The notes under the pieces were generated by a model that made no database searches, was not told the origin of the DNA, and worked only from the letters and a program-made list of their open reading frames with translations. From Chitinivorax sp. B (GTDB taxonomy: Bacteria > Pseudomonadota > Gammaproteobacteria > Burkholderiales > SCOH01), in contig NZ_SCOH01000024.1 in NCBI RefSeq assembly GCF_005503445.1, positions 27,250 through 91,249 of the forward strand: a stretch of DNA of 64,000 nucleotides, read 5' to 3'. Of the stretch, positions 55,402 through 63,486 are shown piece by piece; the first letter of the stretch is position 1; every line of letters begins with the position of its first letter. The position numbers and the translations under genes are program-made.

Positions 55402-56709
55402 ATGAGTAGTCAGATAAGTTTACTTTTTCTTGCCTTCGTTCTGGTGTTATTGAACGGATTTTTTGTCGCAGCGGAATTCGGCCTGGTCAAGTTGCGGCAA
55501 ACACGCGTCAAGGCAATTGCCAAGGCGCATGGCTTCCGTGGCCGTATTCTTGCCAAAGTACATACCAATCTGGATGCTTACCTGTCAGCTTGCCAACTGG
55601 GCATCACCCTGGCTTCGCTGGGTTTGGGCTGGGTGGGTGAGCCTGCCTTTGCACGCTTGCTGGAGCCACTGTTCACGGCAGTTGGTATCGGCAACGAGAA
55701 ATTGGTGCACGGTGTTTCCTTCTTCATCGCGTTCTTCATTATTTCCTATTTGCATATTGTGGTGGGCGAGCTGGCGCCAAAATCCATGGCCATTCGTCGA
55801 TCCGAACTGATCGGCTTGTGGACGGCCGTACCGCTATATGGCTTCTATTGGGCCATGTATCCTGCTATCTGGGCTCTGAATGCCAGCGCTAACTGGATAT
55901 TGAAAATGTTCAAACTGGATGGCACCACCTCACATGAAACCCACTATTCGGCAGACGAGCTGAAGCTGATTTTGCGAGGGTCGGAAGAGACGGAGCAATT
56001 TACCAATGAGGAATGGCGGGTATTGGCCCAAGCACTGGATTTTCGGGAACTGGATGTTGCCGATCTGATGCGACCGGTCAGTGAGATGGTCGCGTTGCGT
56101 GCAGAAGACGGGCTTGAAGCGAATCTGGACAAGATGGTGCAGACTCGTTATAGCCGCTACCCCTTTATTGGCCAGGATGGCAAGGTAATGGGGGTGTTGC
56201 ATTTGAAGGATGTGTTCTTTGCCTTGAACAAAGGGGGGGCGGCCGCCAACCTGGATGACTTGGTGAGGCCAGCACAAATTGTTTCACCCAGTATGCCAGC
56301 GATGGAGCTGTTCCGTCGTTTTCGCGAGGGTGCGCCGCATTTCGCTGTCGTCACGTATCAGGATGGAGAGCCGTTGGGCTTTGTGACACTGGATAATCTG
56401 CTGTCAGCACAGGTTGGTGAGATTCGCGATGAGTTTCGCCATACTCAGAATGAATGGACGCGACTGGATGACGGCTCGTTGATTGGTAAGGGCAGCCTGC
56501 CGATCTTTACGTTGGAGCGAGCACTGGGCGTGGACATTGACCAGGATGATGTCGACACCGTTGGTGGTCTGTTGATGTGGCGTCTGGGTGATTTGCCCAA
56601 AGAGGGTGACCGCATCGAATTTGATGATTTCGATGTGGTGGTGAAACGCATGAAAGGCCCGCGTATTGTCATGGTGCGGGTGTTTCCACGCTTGGCCCAT
56701 GCGGCTTGA
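55402..56709 (+). CDS. CNNM/HlyC-CorC family membrane protein with CBS domains
   Basis: 435 residues from ATG 55402. DUF21/CNNM membrane domain with about four helices in the first 170 residues (NGFFVAAEFGLVKLR, GITLASLGLGWVGEPAF, HIVVGELAPKSMAIR), two CBS domains between about 205 and 330 (MRPVSEMVALRAEDG, then RYPFIGQDGKVMGVLHLKDV), and a C-terminal CorC_HlyC domain with VDTVGGLLMWRLGDLPKEGD. Often called hemolysin, but the family is linked to magnesium or cobalt efflux and regulation. It ends at a terminator. Confidence 0.9.
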   Translation: MSSQISLLFLAFVLVLLNGFFVAAEFGLVKLRQTRVKAIAKAHGFRGRILAKVHTNLDAYLSACQLGITLASLGLGWVGEPAFARLLEPLFTAVGIGNEKLVHGVSFFIAFFIISYLHIVVGELAPKSMAIRRSELIGLWTAVPLYGFYWAMYPAIWALNASANWILKMFKLDGTTSHETHYSADELKLILRGSEETEQFTNEEWRVLAQALDFRELDVADLMRPVSEMVALRAEDGLEANLDKMVQTRYSRYPFIGQDGKVMGVLHLKDVFFALNKGGAAANLDDLVRPAQIVSPSMPAMELFRRFREGAPHFAVVTYQDGEPLGFVTLDNLLSAQVGEIRDEFRHTQNEWTRLDDGSLIGKGSLPIFTLERALGVDIDQDDVDTVGGLLMWRLGDLPKEGDRIEFDDFDVVVKRMKGPRIVMVRVFPRLAHAA

Positions 56710-56731
56710 CCACTGCAGCGTAAAGAAAAGC

Positions 56732-56762
56732 AAAAAAAGCCGACGTTGCCGTCGGCTTTTTT
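56732..56762. terminator. Bidirectional intrinsic terminator
   Basis: AAAAAAAGCCGACG and CGTCGGCTTTTTT form a stem with A- and T-runs on both sides. It lies between the CNNM gene and the end of the reverse-strand toxin-antitoxin operon and so can end both transcripts. Confidence 0.88.
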
Positions 56763-57139
56763 CATGTTTGTTGCAACAGTACCGCCAGGCTGGTTTGCAA
56801 CGGTTCAATCCATTGCAAGCGATGGAGACTGACCGGAGATGCCATCAGATTGTTCAATGCCGATTGCGCGCAGGCGTGATCCAATTCGGCCAGCCAGCGT
56901 TCATGGCCACGCTCCATCCAATTGAGTGTGGAGGTGGGCAGATTGGGTAATGGGCAACCAAAGCAGCTGACATAGCGTACCAAAGCAATGATCAGCGCAT
57001 CTGCCGAGGCCGTGTTCTGCAGCATATGTTCGGGCCGGGTAGCGGCGTCGCGAATATATTGTTGATGAGCCAAGCCAACATGATCTGCCTGATTTGCTGC
57101 ATGCAAAGCTGTTTCAAAGACGGTATCAACGTGTGTCAT
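56762..57139 (-). CDS. Unrecognised third gene of the Xre-RES operon
   Basis: 125 residues, probably alpha-helical, with no signal peptide, membrane helix or DNA-binding motif. Notable features are VSCFGCPLPNLPTSTLNWMER (two cysteines spaced C-F-G-C) and a Leu-rich end. Its ATG at 57139 lies 14 bases inside the RES toxin gene and its stop falls at the shared terminator, so it is co-transcribed with the toxin-antitoxin pair. I do not recognise a family. It could be a chaperone, a regulator or an unrelated passenger. Confidence 0.65.
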   Translation of the reverse strand: MTHVDTVFETALHAANQADHVGLAHQQYIRDAATRPEHMLQNTASADALIIALVRYVSCFGCPLPNLPTSTLNWMERGHERWLAELDHACAQSALNNLMASPVSLHRLQWIEPLQTSLAVLLQQT

Positions 57140-57611
57140 GCGGGGCAGGTGGTAGCAATCGATTGTCGAACGGATAGCGTTGTGCGGACAAGATTACACA
57201 GCGGTTTGTATCCGGGTGTAACGGGTTCATCAGCATATTCTGTGTGTGCGGTACGATGGCGCTGGGGACATAGAGCAAGGCCGAAGCACCCTGACGCAGC
57301 CATTGGTCGCCGATACTCCGGGTAAGCAAAGTTTGTTCGCGCCAATCGTCGGTGAGTATGTCCTGATCCAGAGAGGCGATGCTGACGTGGTCTGGTACGG
57401 TGACCTGCAGCAGCTGATAATTGCGAGGCAGGGCGGCAAGGCTGTTGACTTCCAGGTGAACTAGCGTTTCCAGCAGCGCGCTGGCAGGCGAAGTCGCCAA
57501 ATAGACGATCGGCCGGCCTTTGCTATGCCAGCGAGCAGGTCCGATCAGGCCACCCTTCCCGGCCAGATCAGCGTAGTTGCTGATACGCCACAGTGTCAGA
57601 GGTGAGGTCAT
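57126..57611 (-). CDS. RES-domain toxin
   Basis: 161 residues, the usual RES toxin size. The family takes its name from conserved Arg, Glu and Ser residues; here LWRIS (Arg9), GPARWHSKG (Arg27), ALLETLVHL (Glu48) and YVPSAIVP (Ser117), then the NP-LHP end motif, are present. RES toxins of the MbcT/ParT type degrade NAD+ or ADP-ribosylate target proteins. It follows its antitoxin by six bases and overlaps the next gene. Confidence 0.88.
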   Translation of the reverse strand: MTSPLTLWRISNYADLAGKGGLIGPARWHSKGRPIVYLATSPASALLETLVHLEVNSLAALPRNYQLLQVTVPDHVSIASLDQDILTDDWREQTLLTRSIGDQWLRQGASALLYVPSAIVPHTQNMLMNPLHPDTNRCVILSAQRYPFDNRLLPPAPHDTR

Positions 57612-57617
57612 CTGGCG

Positions 57618-58082
57618 TCAGGCAGCGTAGCCTTCATCGATTTCAATCAGGTAATTTTCTACCAGGCGGCAACCAACGTCAGTGCGCAGCATGTCCAGTG
57701 GCGATTTGCCATTAAAGCGTAACAGTGAGCGGCGTAACCAGGTGATGGCATCTGTTCGATCGCCAAACACTGATTCAGCCTGGGTAATGATTCTGGCCAG
57801 TCTGACGGCGCGCTCGCTTTCTTCCGGGTTGAGCGGTTCCCCCTTGCTTTGACGGTGTTGCAACGTACGGGCTGGGGCGACTAGGCTGATGATCTCCGAT
57901 CGCTTGATGCCTGCATTGGTCAACATACTGACTACATCCAGAGGCAGGCCAGCACTGATATGTTCGGCCAGATTCAGTTCATCTGTCACATCGACTGAGA
58001 GTAATTGTGAAAGGCGACTGTAGTCGTCGGGCAGGTCGGTCGCAGCAGGGGCTGCGAACTTGAATGTCTTGGCTTGCGGCAT
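57618..58082 (-). CDS. Xre/MbcA/ParS-type antitoxin
   Basis: 154 residues from ATG 58082 with AAGGAG seven bases upstream. The N-terminal part is a degenerate Xre-like helix-turn-helix domain (GLPLDVVSMLTNAGIKRSEI, then LVAPARTLQHR), and the C-terminal DUF2384 toxin-binding domain reads RLARIITQAESVFGDRTDAITWLRRSLLRFNGKSPLDML (in two parts) ending VENYLIEIDEGYAA. It neutralises the adjacent RES toxin and should repress the operon. Confidence 0.88.
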   Translation of the reverse strand: MPQAKTFKFAAPAATDLPDDYSRLSQLLSVDVTDELNLAEHISAGLPLDVVSMLTNAGIKRSEIISLVAPARTLQHRQSKGEPLNPEESERAVRLARIITQAESVFGDRTDAITWLRRSLLRFNGKSPLDMLRTDVGCRLVENYLIEIDEGYAA

Positions 58083-58114
58083 TGAGGACTCCTTGCGCAA
58101 ATTGCATTGTTATT

Positions 58115-59425
58115 CTAGGCGTTTTGCGCGGATGGGGCAATCGGGAAGGCAACAGTAATTAACAGGCCGCCGGCGGAATGATTGCTGACTTTCAAGTTGG
58201 CGCCATGAGCTTCGACGATTCGTTTGACGATGGCCAATCCAAGACCACTGCCCCCATCTGCACGGCGGGCCGGATCCAGCCGGGTGAACGGTTGCAGCAG
58301 GGTTGGGATCAACTCGGCCGGTACACCTGGACCGTGGTCGCGTAGGCGAAGTATCAACCGACCTCCTTCAACATGGCTACTCAGTTCGATAGGTGGGCTC
58401 CCGTAGAGCCGCGCGTTATCGATCAGATTGGTCAGCATACGCTGGATTGCGAGCGGATGTACCTTGATCCAGGGCGCGTCTGGTGCCAGTTCGGTGGCCA
58501 GGCTCAGTCCCTGCCGTTGGTAGCGGTCACGGGTTTCTCGCAGCAGTTCATTGAGATCGCAATGCTGGGCGGGCTCTTCAGGCTCGCCGGCAATAAAATC
58601 GCGAAACTGTCGCACAATCCGCTCAATGTCGTCGATATCGGTCAGCATGCCATCGCGCAGGCTATCGTCACTCATCATTTCCACACCCAGCCGCAGCCGG
58701 GTCAGCGGGGTACGCACATCATGTGAGATCCCGGCCAGCATGACACGACGATCGGTTTCGGCTTGCTGCAATGCGGTGGTCATGCTGTTGAAGGTCAATG
58801 CAAGGCTGCGGGTTTCACGCATACCACCTTCAGGTAGTGGGGCAGGGTGCTGGCCCAGTGCCAATTGCCGGGCTGCGGAAATCAGCCGCTTCAATGGCCG
58901 GTTGAGATACCAGGCAAAGAAAAATGCGGCGATCAATGCCAGTGCCGAGAAGCCGACCACCGCCAGACTGAGTGTCGTACGCAGCCCGGGCTGTGGGCGT
59001 CCCAATGGGATGATCAGCCAATGCGGCTCGTTCAGCATGCTGATCTGCAGCCATAGTAGTGGCTTGGGCTGTACAGTATAGCGCTGGTCACTGAAGACCA
59101 ACCCATCGGTGCGCAGCCGCGCCACCAACGCATTCAGATCACCTGGCAATGGGTGGCTGTCGGCTGGTGGCCGGGCTGCAATCGTGGGCAGCAGGTTGAT
59201 GGAGAACGGGCGGTTGTAGGCATCAAGATATAGTGCTCGTTCATCGAGCGTCATGTTGGCCAGCGAAGATTCAAGGTCGGCCAGGGCATCCATGACCTCT
59301 TCCGACACCTGTTCGGCCATCAGGTGCCGCCAGTTGTAATTCAGCAATGCCAGCGTGAACAATTGACTGGCTACAACCAGTCCGACCAGCATCAGCGCCA
59401 GCCGGCCGAACAACGATCGTGGCAT
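58115..59425 (-). CDS. EnvZ-like sensor histidine kinase
   Basis: 436 residues from ATG 59425, overlapping the regulator stop by one base. First helix near residues 10-30, periplasmic domain to about 150, second helix, HAMP, then HisKA with His235 in AGISHDVRTPLTRLR. ATPase boxes are N (LTNLIDNARLYG), G1 (RDHGPGVP) and G2 (GGSGLGLAIVKRI). Closest in layout to EnvZ/RstB-type osmosensing or envelope kinases. The operon is divergent from two periplasmic proteins, likely targets or modulators. Confidence 0.9.
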   Translation of the reverse strand: MPRSLFGRLALMLVGLVVASQLFTLALLNYNWRHLMAEQVSEEVMDALADLESSLANMTLDERALYLDAYNRPFSINLLPTIAARPPADSHPLPGDLNALVARLRTDGLVFSDQRYTVQPKPLLWLQISMLNEPHWLIIPLGRPQPGLRTTLSLAVVGFSALALIAAFFFAWYLNRPLKRLISAARQLALGQHPAPLPEGGMRETRSLALTFNSMTTALQQAETDRRVMLAGISHDVRTPLTRLRLGVEMMSDDSLRDGMLTDIDDIERIVRQFRDFIAGEPEEPAQHCDLNELLRETRDRYQRQGLSLATELAPDAPWIKVHPLAIQRMLTNLIDNARLYGSPPIELSSHVEGGRLILRLRDHGPGVPAELIPTLLQPFTRLDPARRADGGSGLGLAIVKRIVEAHGANLKVSNHSAGGLLITVAFPIAPSAQNA

Positions 59426-60150
59426 CAGCGCGGTCCGCCATCTGGTACGAAGACGTAGCCAAAGCCCCACACTGTCTGGATGAATTTGGGCTCGGCCGGG
59501 TTGGCCTCGATCAGCTTGCGCAACCGGGAAATCTGCACATCAATGGAACGGTCGAATGCTTCGTGTTCCTTACCACGCGCCAGCTCCATCAGGCGTTCAC
59601 GTGATAGCGGATGACGCGGGTGCATGGCCAACACCTTGAGAATCGAGAACTCGGCATGGGTTAGCACAATGTCCTGTCCATCCCGGGTCAGCTTGCGCGA
59701 GCCTGCATCCAGAACGAAACCAGAGAACTCGTATACCTCTTCTGCATTGTAATCCGCAGCCAATGCAGGCGTCTGAGCGTGGCGACGTAGTACCGCATTA
59801 ATGCGTGCGACCAGTTCACGTGGATTGAATGGTTTGGCCAGATAATCGTCAGCCCCCATTTCCAGGCCGATGATCCGGTCGATATCGTCACCTTTGGCAG
59901 TCAACATCAGGATTGGTAAGGCATCGTGTTGGGCGCGCAGGCGTCGGCATGCCGAAAGACCGTCTTCGCCAGGCAACATCAGGTCCAGCACCAGCAGGTG
60001 AGGCCGGTTACGTTGCAACCGTTTGTCCAGCTGGCTGGTGTCGGCATATGCATCGACATCGAAGCCTTGTTCAGTCAGATAGCGCAACAGCAGATCGCGC
60101 AGGCGGGGGTCATCGTCAATGACCAGAATGCGTTTCTTGGTGGTATTCAT
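59425..60150 (-). CDS. OmpR-family response regulator
   Basis: 241 residues from ATG 60150. Receiver domain with acidic pair Asp12/Asp13, phosphoacceptor Asp56 in LVLDLMLPGEDG, and the switch lysine in YLAKPFNPRELVARI. The C-terminal winged helix has LTHAEFSILKVLAMHPRHPLSRERLMELARG and RSIDVQISRLRKLIE, very like OmpR, ending FIQTVWGFGYVFVPDG. It forms a pair with the kinase downstream. An 8-base inverted repeat, CATCATCA/TGATGATG (60306-60328), lies between it and the divergent gene. Confidence 0.93.
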   Translation of the reverse strand: MNTTKKRILVIDDDPRLRDLLLRYLTEQGFDVDAYADTSQLDKRLQRNRPHLLVLDLMLPGEDGLSACRRLRAQHDALPILMLTAKGDDIDRIIGLEMGADDYLAKPFNPRELVARINAVLRRHAQTPALAADYNAEEVYEFSGFVLDAGSRKLTRDGQDIVLTHAEFSILKVLAMHPRHPLSRERLMELARGKEHEAFDRSIDVQISRLRKLIEANPAEPKFIQTVWGFGYVFVPDGGPR

Positions 60151-60367
60151 GCCGATAGTGTAGCAATTTGCGGCGCGGCCGTTGTGAGGGCAATTGTTAA
60201 AAGCTGTATGGATTGTCGATTCTGCTCGTGGATTTTTACAAGCTGGTTGCTCCGTCAAACATTTGCGTTACAAGCTGGCGACACAATGTCACCCAGATCA
60301 TCCGGCATCATCAGCCTGGGTGATGATGACAAGGTCGGATTCTTTTGACGGAATAGGGAGGTGAATG

Positions 60368-60685
60368 ATGAAATATCTGCAATCTGCTGTAGCTGGGCTG
60401 TTGTTGTGCAGTATGCTTGGAGCCGTTCAGGCCGAATCGATCAACGAGCGGCAGTACCAGCAGGATGTGCGAATTGCCAAGGGCGTGCGAAGTGGGGCGC
60501 TGACGCACAATGAAGTCCAATCGCTGCGTTCGGAGCGTCGGGAGATTCGTCAGACTGAGCGTCAATATCGGGCTGATGGTCGTTTTACCCAAGCCGAGCG
60601 TGTCGCGGTGCGGCACGATTTGAATAAATTGAGCCGCGATATTTATATGCAGAAACACGATGATGATGTTCGGGGTAAAGACTAA
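60368..60685 (+). CDS. Small periplasmic protein, Arg/Glu-rich
   Basis: 105 residues from ATG 60368, six bases behind AGGGAGG (ATG 60365 also possible). A signal peptide ends near AVQA. The mature part is one charged helix-rich domain with LRSERREIRQTERQYRADG and FTQAERVAVRHDLNKLSRDI, a pattern found in small secreted proteins beside envelope two-component systems; function unknown. Its last codons overlap the next gene. It is transcribed away from the OmpR/EnvZ genes. Confidence 0.72.
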   Translation: MKYLQSAVAGLLLCSMLGAVQAESINERQYQQDVRIAKGVRSGALTHNEVQSLRSERREIRQTERQYRADGRFTQAERVAVRHDLNKLSRDIYMQKHDDDVRGKD

Positions 60686-61340
60686 TCGCCTGTTCCGGCT
60701 ATCGCAAGCATTGCGTGCCGGTTGGCTGCTGCTGGGGATGACGGGTCTGCTGCTGATGGGCATTGCCCAGGCACAATCGCGCGCCAACCAGGTAGCTGGT
60801 CGCCCGGCATTGCTGCGAGTAGGGGATGAGCCTCCTTATGTCGAGCATCGCGAGCGCCGCTTGGAACGGGCGTTGCGGGATGGCAAAATTACCCCTGAGG
60901 AAGCAGACCGTCTGCGTGAGCGGTGGCGAGGCCAAGGCCCGCAGCAGGAATTGTGGGGTTATCCGAAGCGCCCCGGCATGGCCCCGCCGGACTCAGCCTG
61001 GAAGGAGCGCCGCAAGCGGCTGGTCGAGAGCCTTACTCCACCCCAGCGCCAACAATTTGAAGACATGCAACAGCAAGACCGTCAAGCGCGGGAACGGCTG
61101 GAGCAGGGCCTGTCGGATCAGCAAAGGGAGCGGATGCGTCGCCGCCACGAGCTGTCACCGGAGGAACGTCGTGAACTGTTTGAGAGTTTGACGCCTGAAC
61201 AGCGTGAACAGATCAAATCGCATTTCAAACAGCGGCGGCAAGCCCGTGAGCAATTTTTCAATAGCCTGACTCCCGAGCAGCGCAGTCTGATGCCGCCGCC
61301 AATGCATCCGTCCATGGATAAGCCACCGGGTGGCGAGTAG
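60660..61340 (+). CDS. Periplasmic Spy/CpxP-like protein with LTPEQR repeats
   Basis: 226 residues with a long signal peptide ending near AQAQS. The mature part is very charged and holds several LTxxQR-type repeats: SLTPPQRQQFEDM, LSPEERRELFESL, LTPEQREQIKSHF and SLTPEQRSLMPPP. These are typical of Spy/CpxP and DUF3106 proteins, periplasmic chaperones or stress sensors. Three ATGs in a row open the gene inside the end of the previous one, without a clear ribosome-binding site. Its divergence from the OmpR/EnvZ-like pair suggests a shared envelope-stress circuit. Confidence 0.75.
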   Translation: MMMFGVKTNRLFRLSQALRAGWLLLGMTGLLLMGIAQAQSRANQVAGRPALLRVGDEPPYVEHRERRLERALRDGKITPEEADRLRERWRGQGPQQELWGYPKRPGMAPPDSAWKERRKRLVESLTPPQRQQFEDMQQQDRQARERLEQGLSDQQRERMRRRHELSPEERRELFESLTPEQREQIKSHFKQRRQAREQFFNSLTPEQRSLMPPPMHPSMDKPPGGE

Positions 61341-61968
61341 ATCCAACCAAAGCCAGAGATGCAGACCGGATCGTGCTGATTGATGATCAGGGCTCGATGC
61401 CGATGGGTGCAATGCTCACGGGCTGGCATGGGTTTGACCGGCCTTCGTGTTAAAGGCTGTCTTCATGGCCTGCTGGTTACCCTGCGTGAAACAGACCGAG
61501 TCAATAAGCGCTTCACTCGGATGGATCTGCTCGACTGGTCGAAACAAGGGGTGGTTAAGGGGAGACCGCGTATCACGCGATCTACTTAGCGGCTCTTATA
61601 CCAGATGTAACAATCCTTTGATTACTATCATTACTACTCCTGCATTGCCGGTCTTAGAATCTGTTCAATGGCTTATTACGCAACCATGATCGGGGCTCAT
61701 GTGCTGCTCAACGTCCTCATGTATCGCACCTACACGCCAGTTTTTGCGCTGCACTTCACCCTGCTGGTGGTCGCTCATCACAGACCTTGAGCAAGCTCTC
61801 AGGCAACTGATTCCGGCCGACATGGTGTTTAATTGAGGATTGATGCAGGTTTTGCCGTTTACTCCCTATCTGAAACGCCACGCAGATTGAATGTGTTATC
61901 GCCCGATCGGCCATAGAATCATTTGAACGTCCGTAAAAACGGTATTCCAGCTGCAATTCACTGAGCGA
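61341..61968. other. Gap holding repeat copy 2
   Basis: 628 bases without a supported gene. The 144-base repeat lies at 61656-61799. The stretch before it shows no motif I can name; the 170 bases after it hold the leader of the 505-residue gene. Confidence 0.5.
61656..61799. repeat. 144-bp repeat, copy 2 (MITE-like)
   Basis: Ends AGAATCTGTTCAA and TTGAGCAAGCTCT are an imperfect inverted pair. It aligns without gaps to copy 1 at 13885-14028, with about 20 differences by eye in 144 bases, several of them in the ends, so this copy seems older or decayed. It lies upstream of the 505-residue orphan. Confidence 0.75.
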
Positions 61969-63486
61969 ATGAATGTGATGACACCTTCCCTGCCTTGGCC
62001 CTGCCAATCTCTCATTGGTCTTCCTCCTGAAGTACGCGAGCGCATCAATTCACTGGCGTATTCGTTAAGTGGGTTTGACTATAAGTTCGCTGGCTGGCGT
62101 ACCGATATCAGTCTGGGCAATCTCCCCGATATCGGTGTACTGGAAGCGCTGTGGCAAGAGGCTAACAAGCTATTTCCCTTATTTCATGCGTTTCTGTCAG
62201 AACATGACCCGCAGTTTTCCCGCTGGTGTGTTGTTTTGACATTCTGCGAGCAATTGCTTGTTGTACAAGCTGCAAAGGGTGGCCACGAACCTGCTTTAAC
62301 GCTGTATCGCATGCTGCAGGCCGAAGCATGGCGCCGCCCTCAGTTGCTTAAGGCGGCACTACCTTTTTTGGAGGGAAATGCGGCTTTGCAATGCGCAGAA
62401 ACCTATCTTGGGCACCAACAGTGGGTGAACTACACAGACCAGTTCCTCGGGGACGTGCAGTCCAGTCGGCCTGAACTGTATGAGCAGCTACAGGCTGGGC
62501 CTTACAGTAGAAATCAGCATCGCCAACTTGCCACACCTAGCCTTCGGGATTTTGCTTATGACCCCAAGCTATCCCTGCCAGGGCATGTTCGGTCACGTCT
62601 TTTCAAGGCTGAGCCAGAGGAAATTTTGGCGTTATTAGCCGACCCGCCCGTCAATCCGATGAGTTATTGGTTTGATCCACATTGGGAGGACTTCCTTCGC
62701 TACCCGTGGCCAGAAGCCGGAGCGGAAATTTGTCAGTTGCTGGAGCTACTGTTGTTATGTGGTTACGGCGAGTGGATGGTGGCCCAGACCCAGTCCCTGC
62801 CACCCAGGGTCTGGATACTCTGGTTGCTCTCTGGCGAACCCGTCCTGGTCAATGCAGCATGTAAAGCTTTTGGTGCACCCGAGCTGGATTGTCTGCTAGA
62901 AGGTTTGCGTAAAAGACGGACGACGTTGGTTGATCATACCAGCCCTGCAGATTTTGGAGTGGCACACCCACATTTCCTGGCGGCACTTGCTGATGCAATA
63001 GAGCGATATTCGTTGTTGGCAGATTCTTTGGATCAACTCCTCAATCCCATTGCCTTCTTCCGGGGGTTCGAAAAAGCGGAACCTGGCCGGCTCAGTGCTT
63101 TTTTTACCCACTGCTCTGAACAGCTACCTATTCTGGCTTATTACGAGCAAAGCTGGTTGGATTTACCACCACCTGTCTATCTACAGCCTATCGATGCGGA
63201 GGGGAGGGCAGAGTGGTACGGATCCATGCCCCCTTATTTTCATCATCCACGAGGCCCGATCTACACCCGATGTCACCTCTACCGTACACGCATGCTGGGA
63301 GAAGCCTGGGCCATAGTCAAAGGGTCAGATCCGACAAAATTGCAGGCCCTGTGGGCGCGACAGAAAAAGAACGTGGTTTACCTTCAGTCTGGCAATGCCG
63401 AGGGTTTTCGCAACGATAGTCGACGGATGGTGCAAGCCATCTTGAAGAAGGGTCGTCGAACCGATGTGCTGGCGCAACTGGTTTAA
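61969..63486 (+). CDS. Large protein of unknown function
   Basis: 505 residues, cytosolic by composition, rich in Trp, Leu and Pro, with no signal peptide, membrane helix or nucleotide-binding motif. The first half is mostly helical with repeats of Leu-rich segments (LLELLLLCGYGEWM near 260), and the end has a basic region (KLQALWARQKKNVVY). The frame is full length and codon use looks native. I do not recognise a family. It stands alone between the repeat and a gene-free stretch, which suits an accessory gene. Confidence 0.7.
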   Translation: MNVMTPSLPWPCQSLIGLPPEVRERINSLAYSLSGFDYKFAGWRTDISLGNLPDIGVLEALWQEANKLFPLFHAFLSEHDPQFSRWCVVLTFCEQLLVVQAAKGGHEPALTLYRMLQAEAWRRPQLLKAALPFLEGNAALQCAETYLGHQQWVNYTDQFLGDVQSSRPELYEQLQAGPYSRNQHRQLATPSLRDFAYDPKLSLPGHVRSRLFKAEPEEILALLADPPVNPMSYWFDPHWEDFLRYPWPEAGAEICQLLELLLLCGYGEWMVAQTQSLPPRVWILWLLSGEPVLVNAACKAFGAPELDCLLEGLRKRRTTLVDHTSPADFGVAHPHFLAALADAIERYSLLADSLDQLLNPIAFFRGFEKAEPGRLSAFFTHCSEQLPILAYYEQSWLDLPPPVYLQPIDAEGRAEWYGSMPPYFHHPRGPIYTRCHLYRTRMLGEAWAIVKGSDPTKLQALWARQKKNVVYLQSGNAEGFRNDSRRMVQAILKKGRRTDVLAQLV

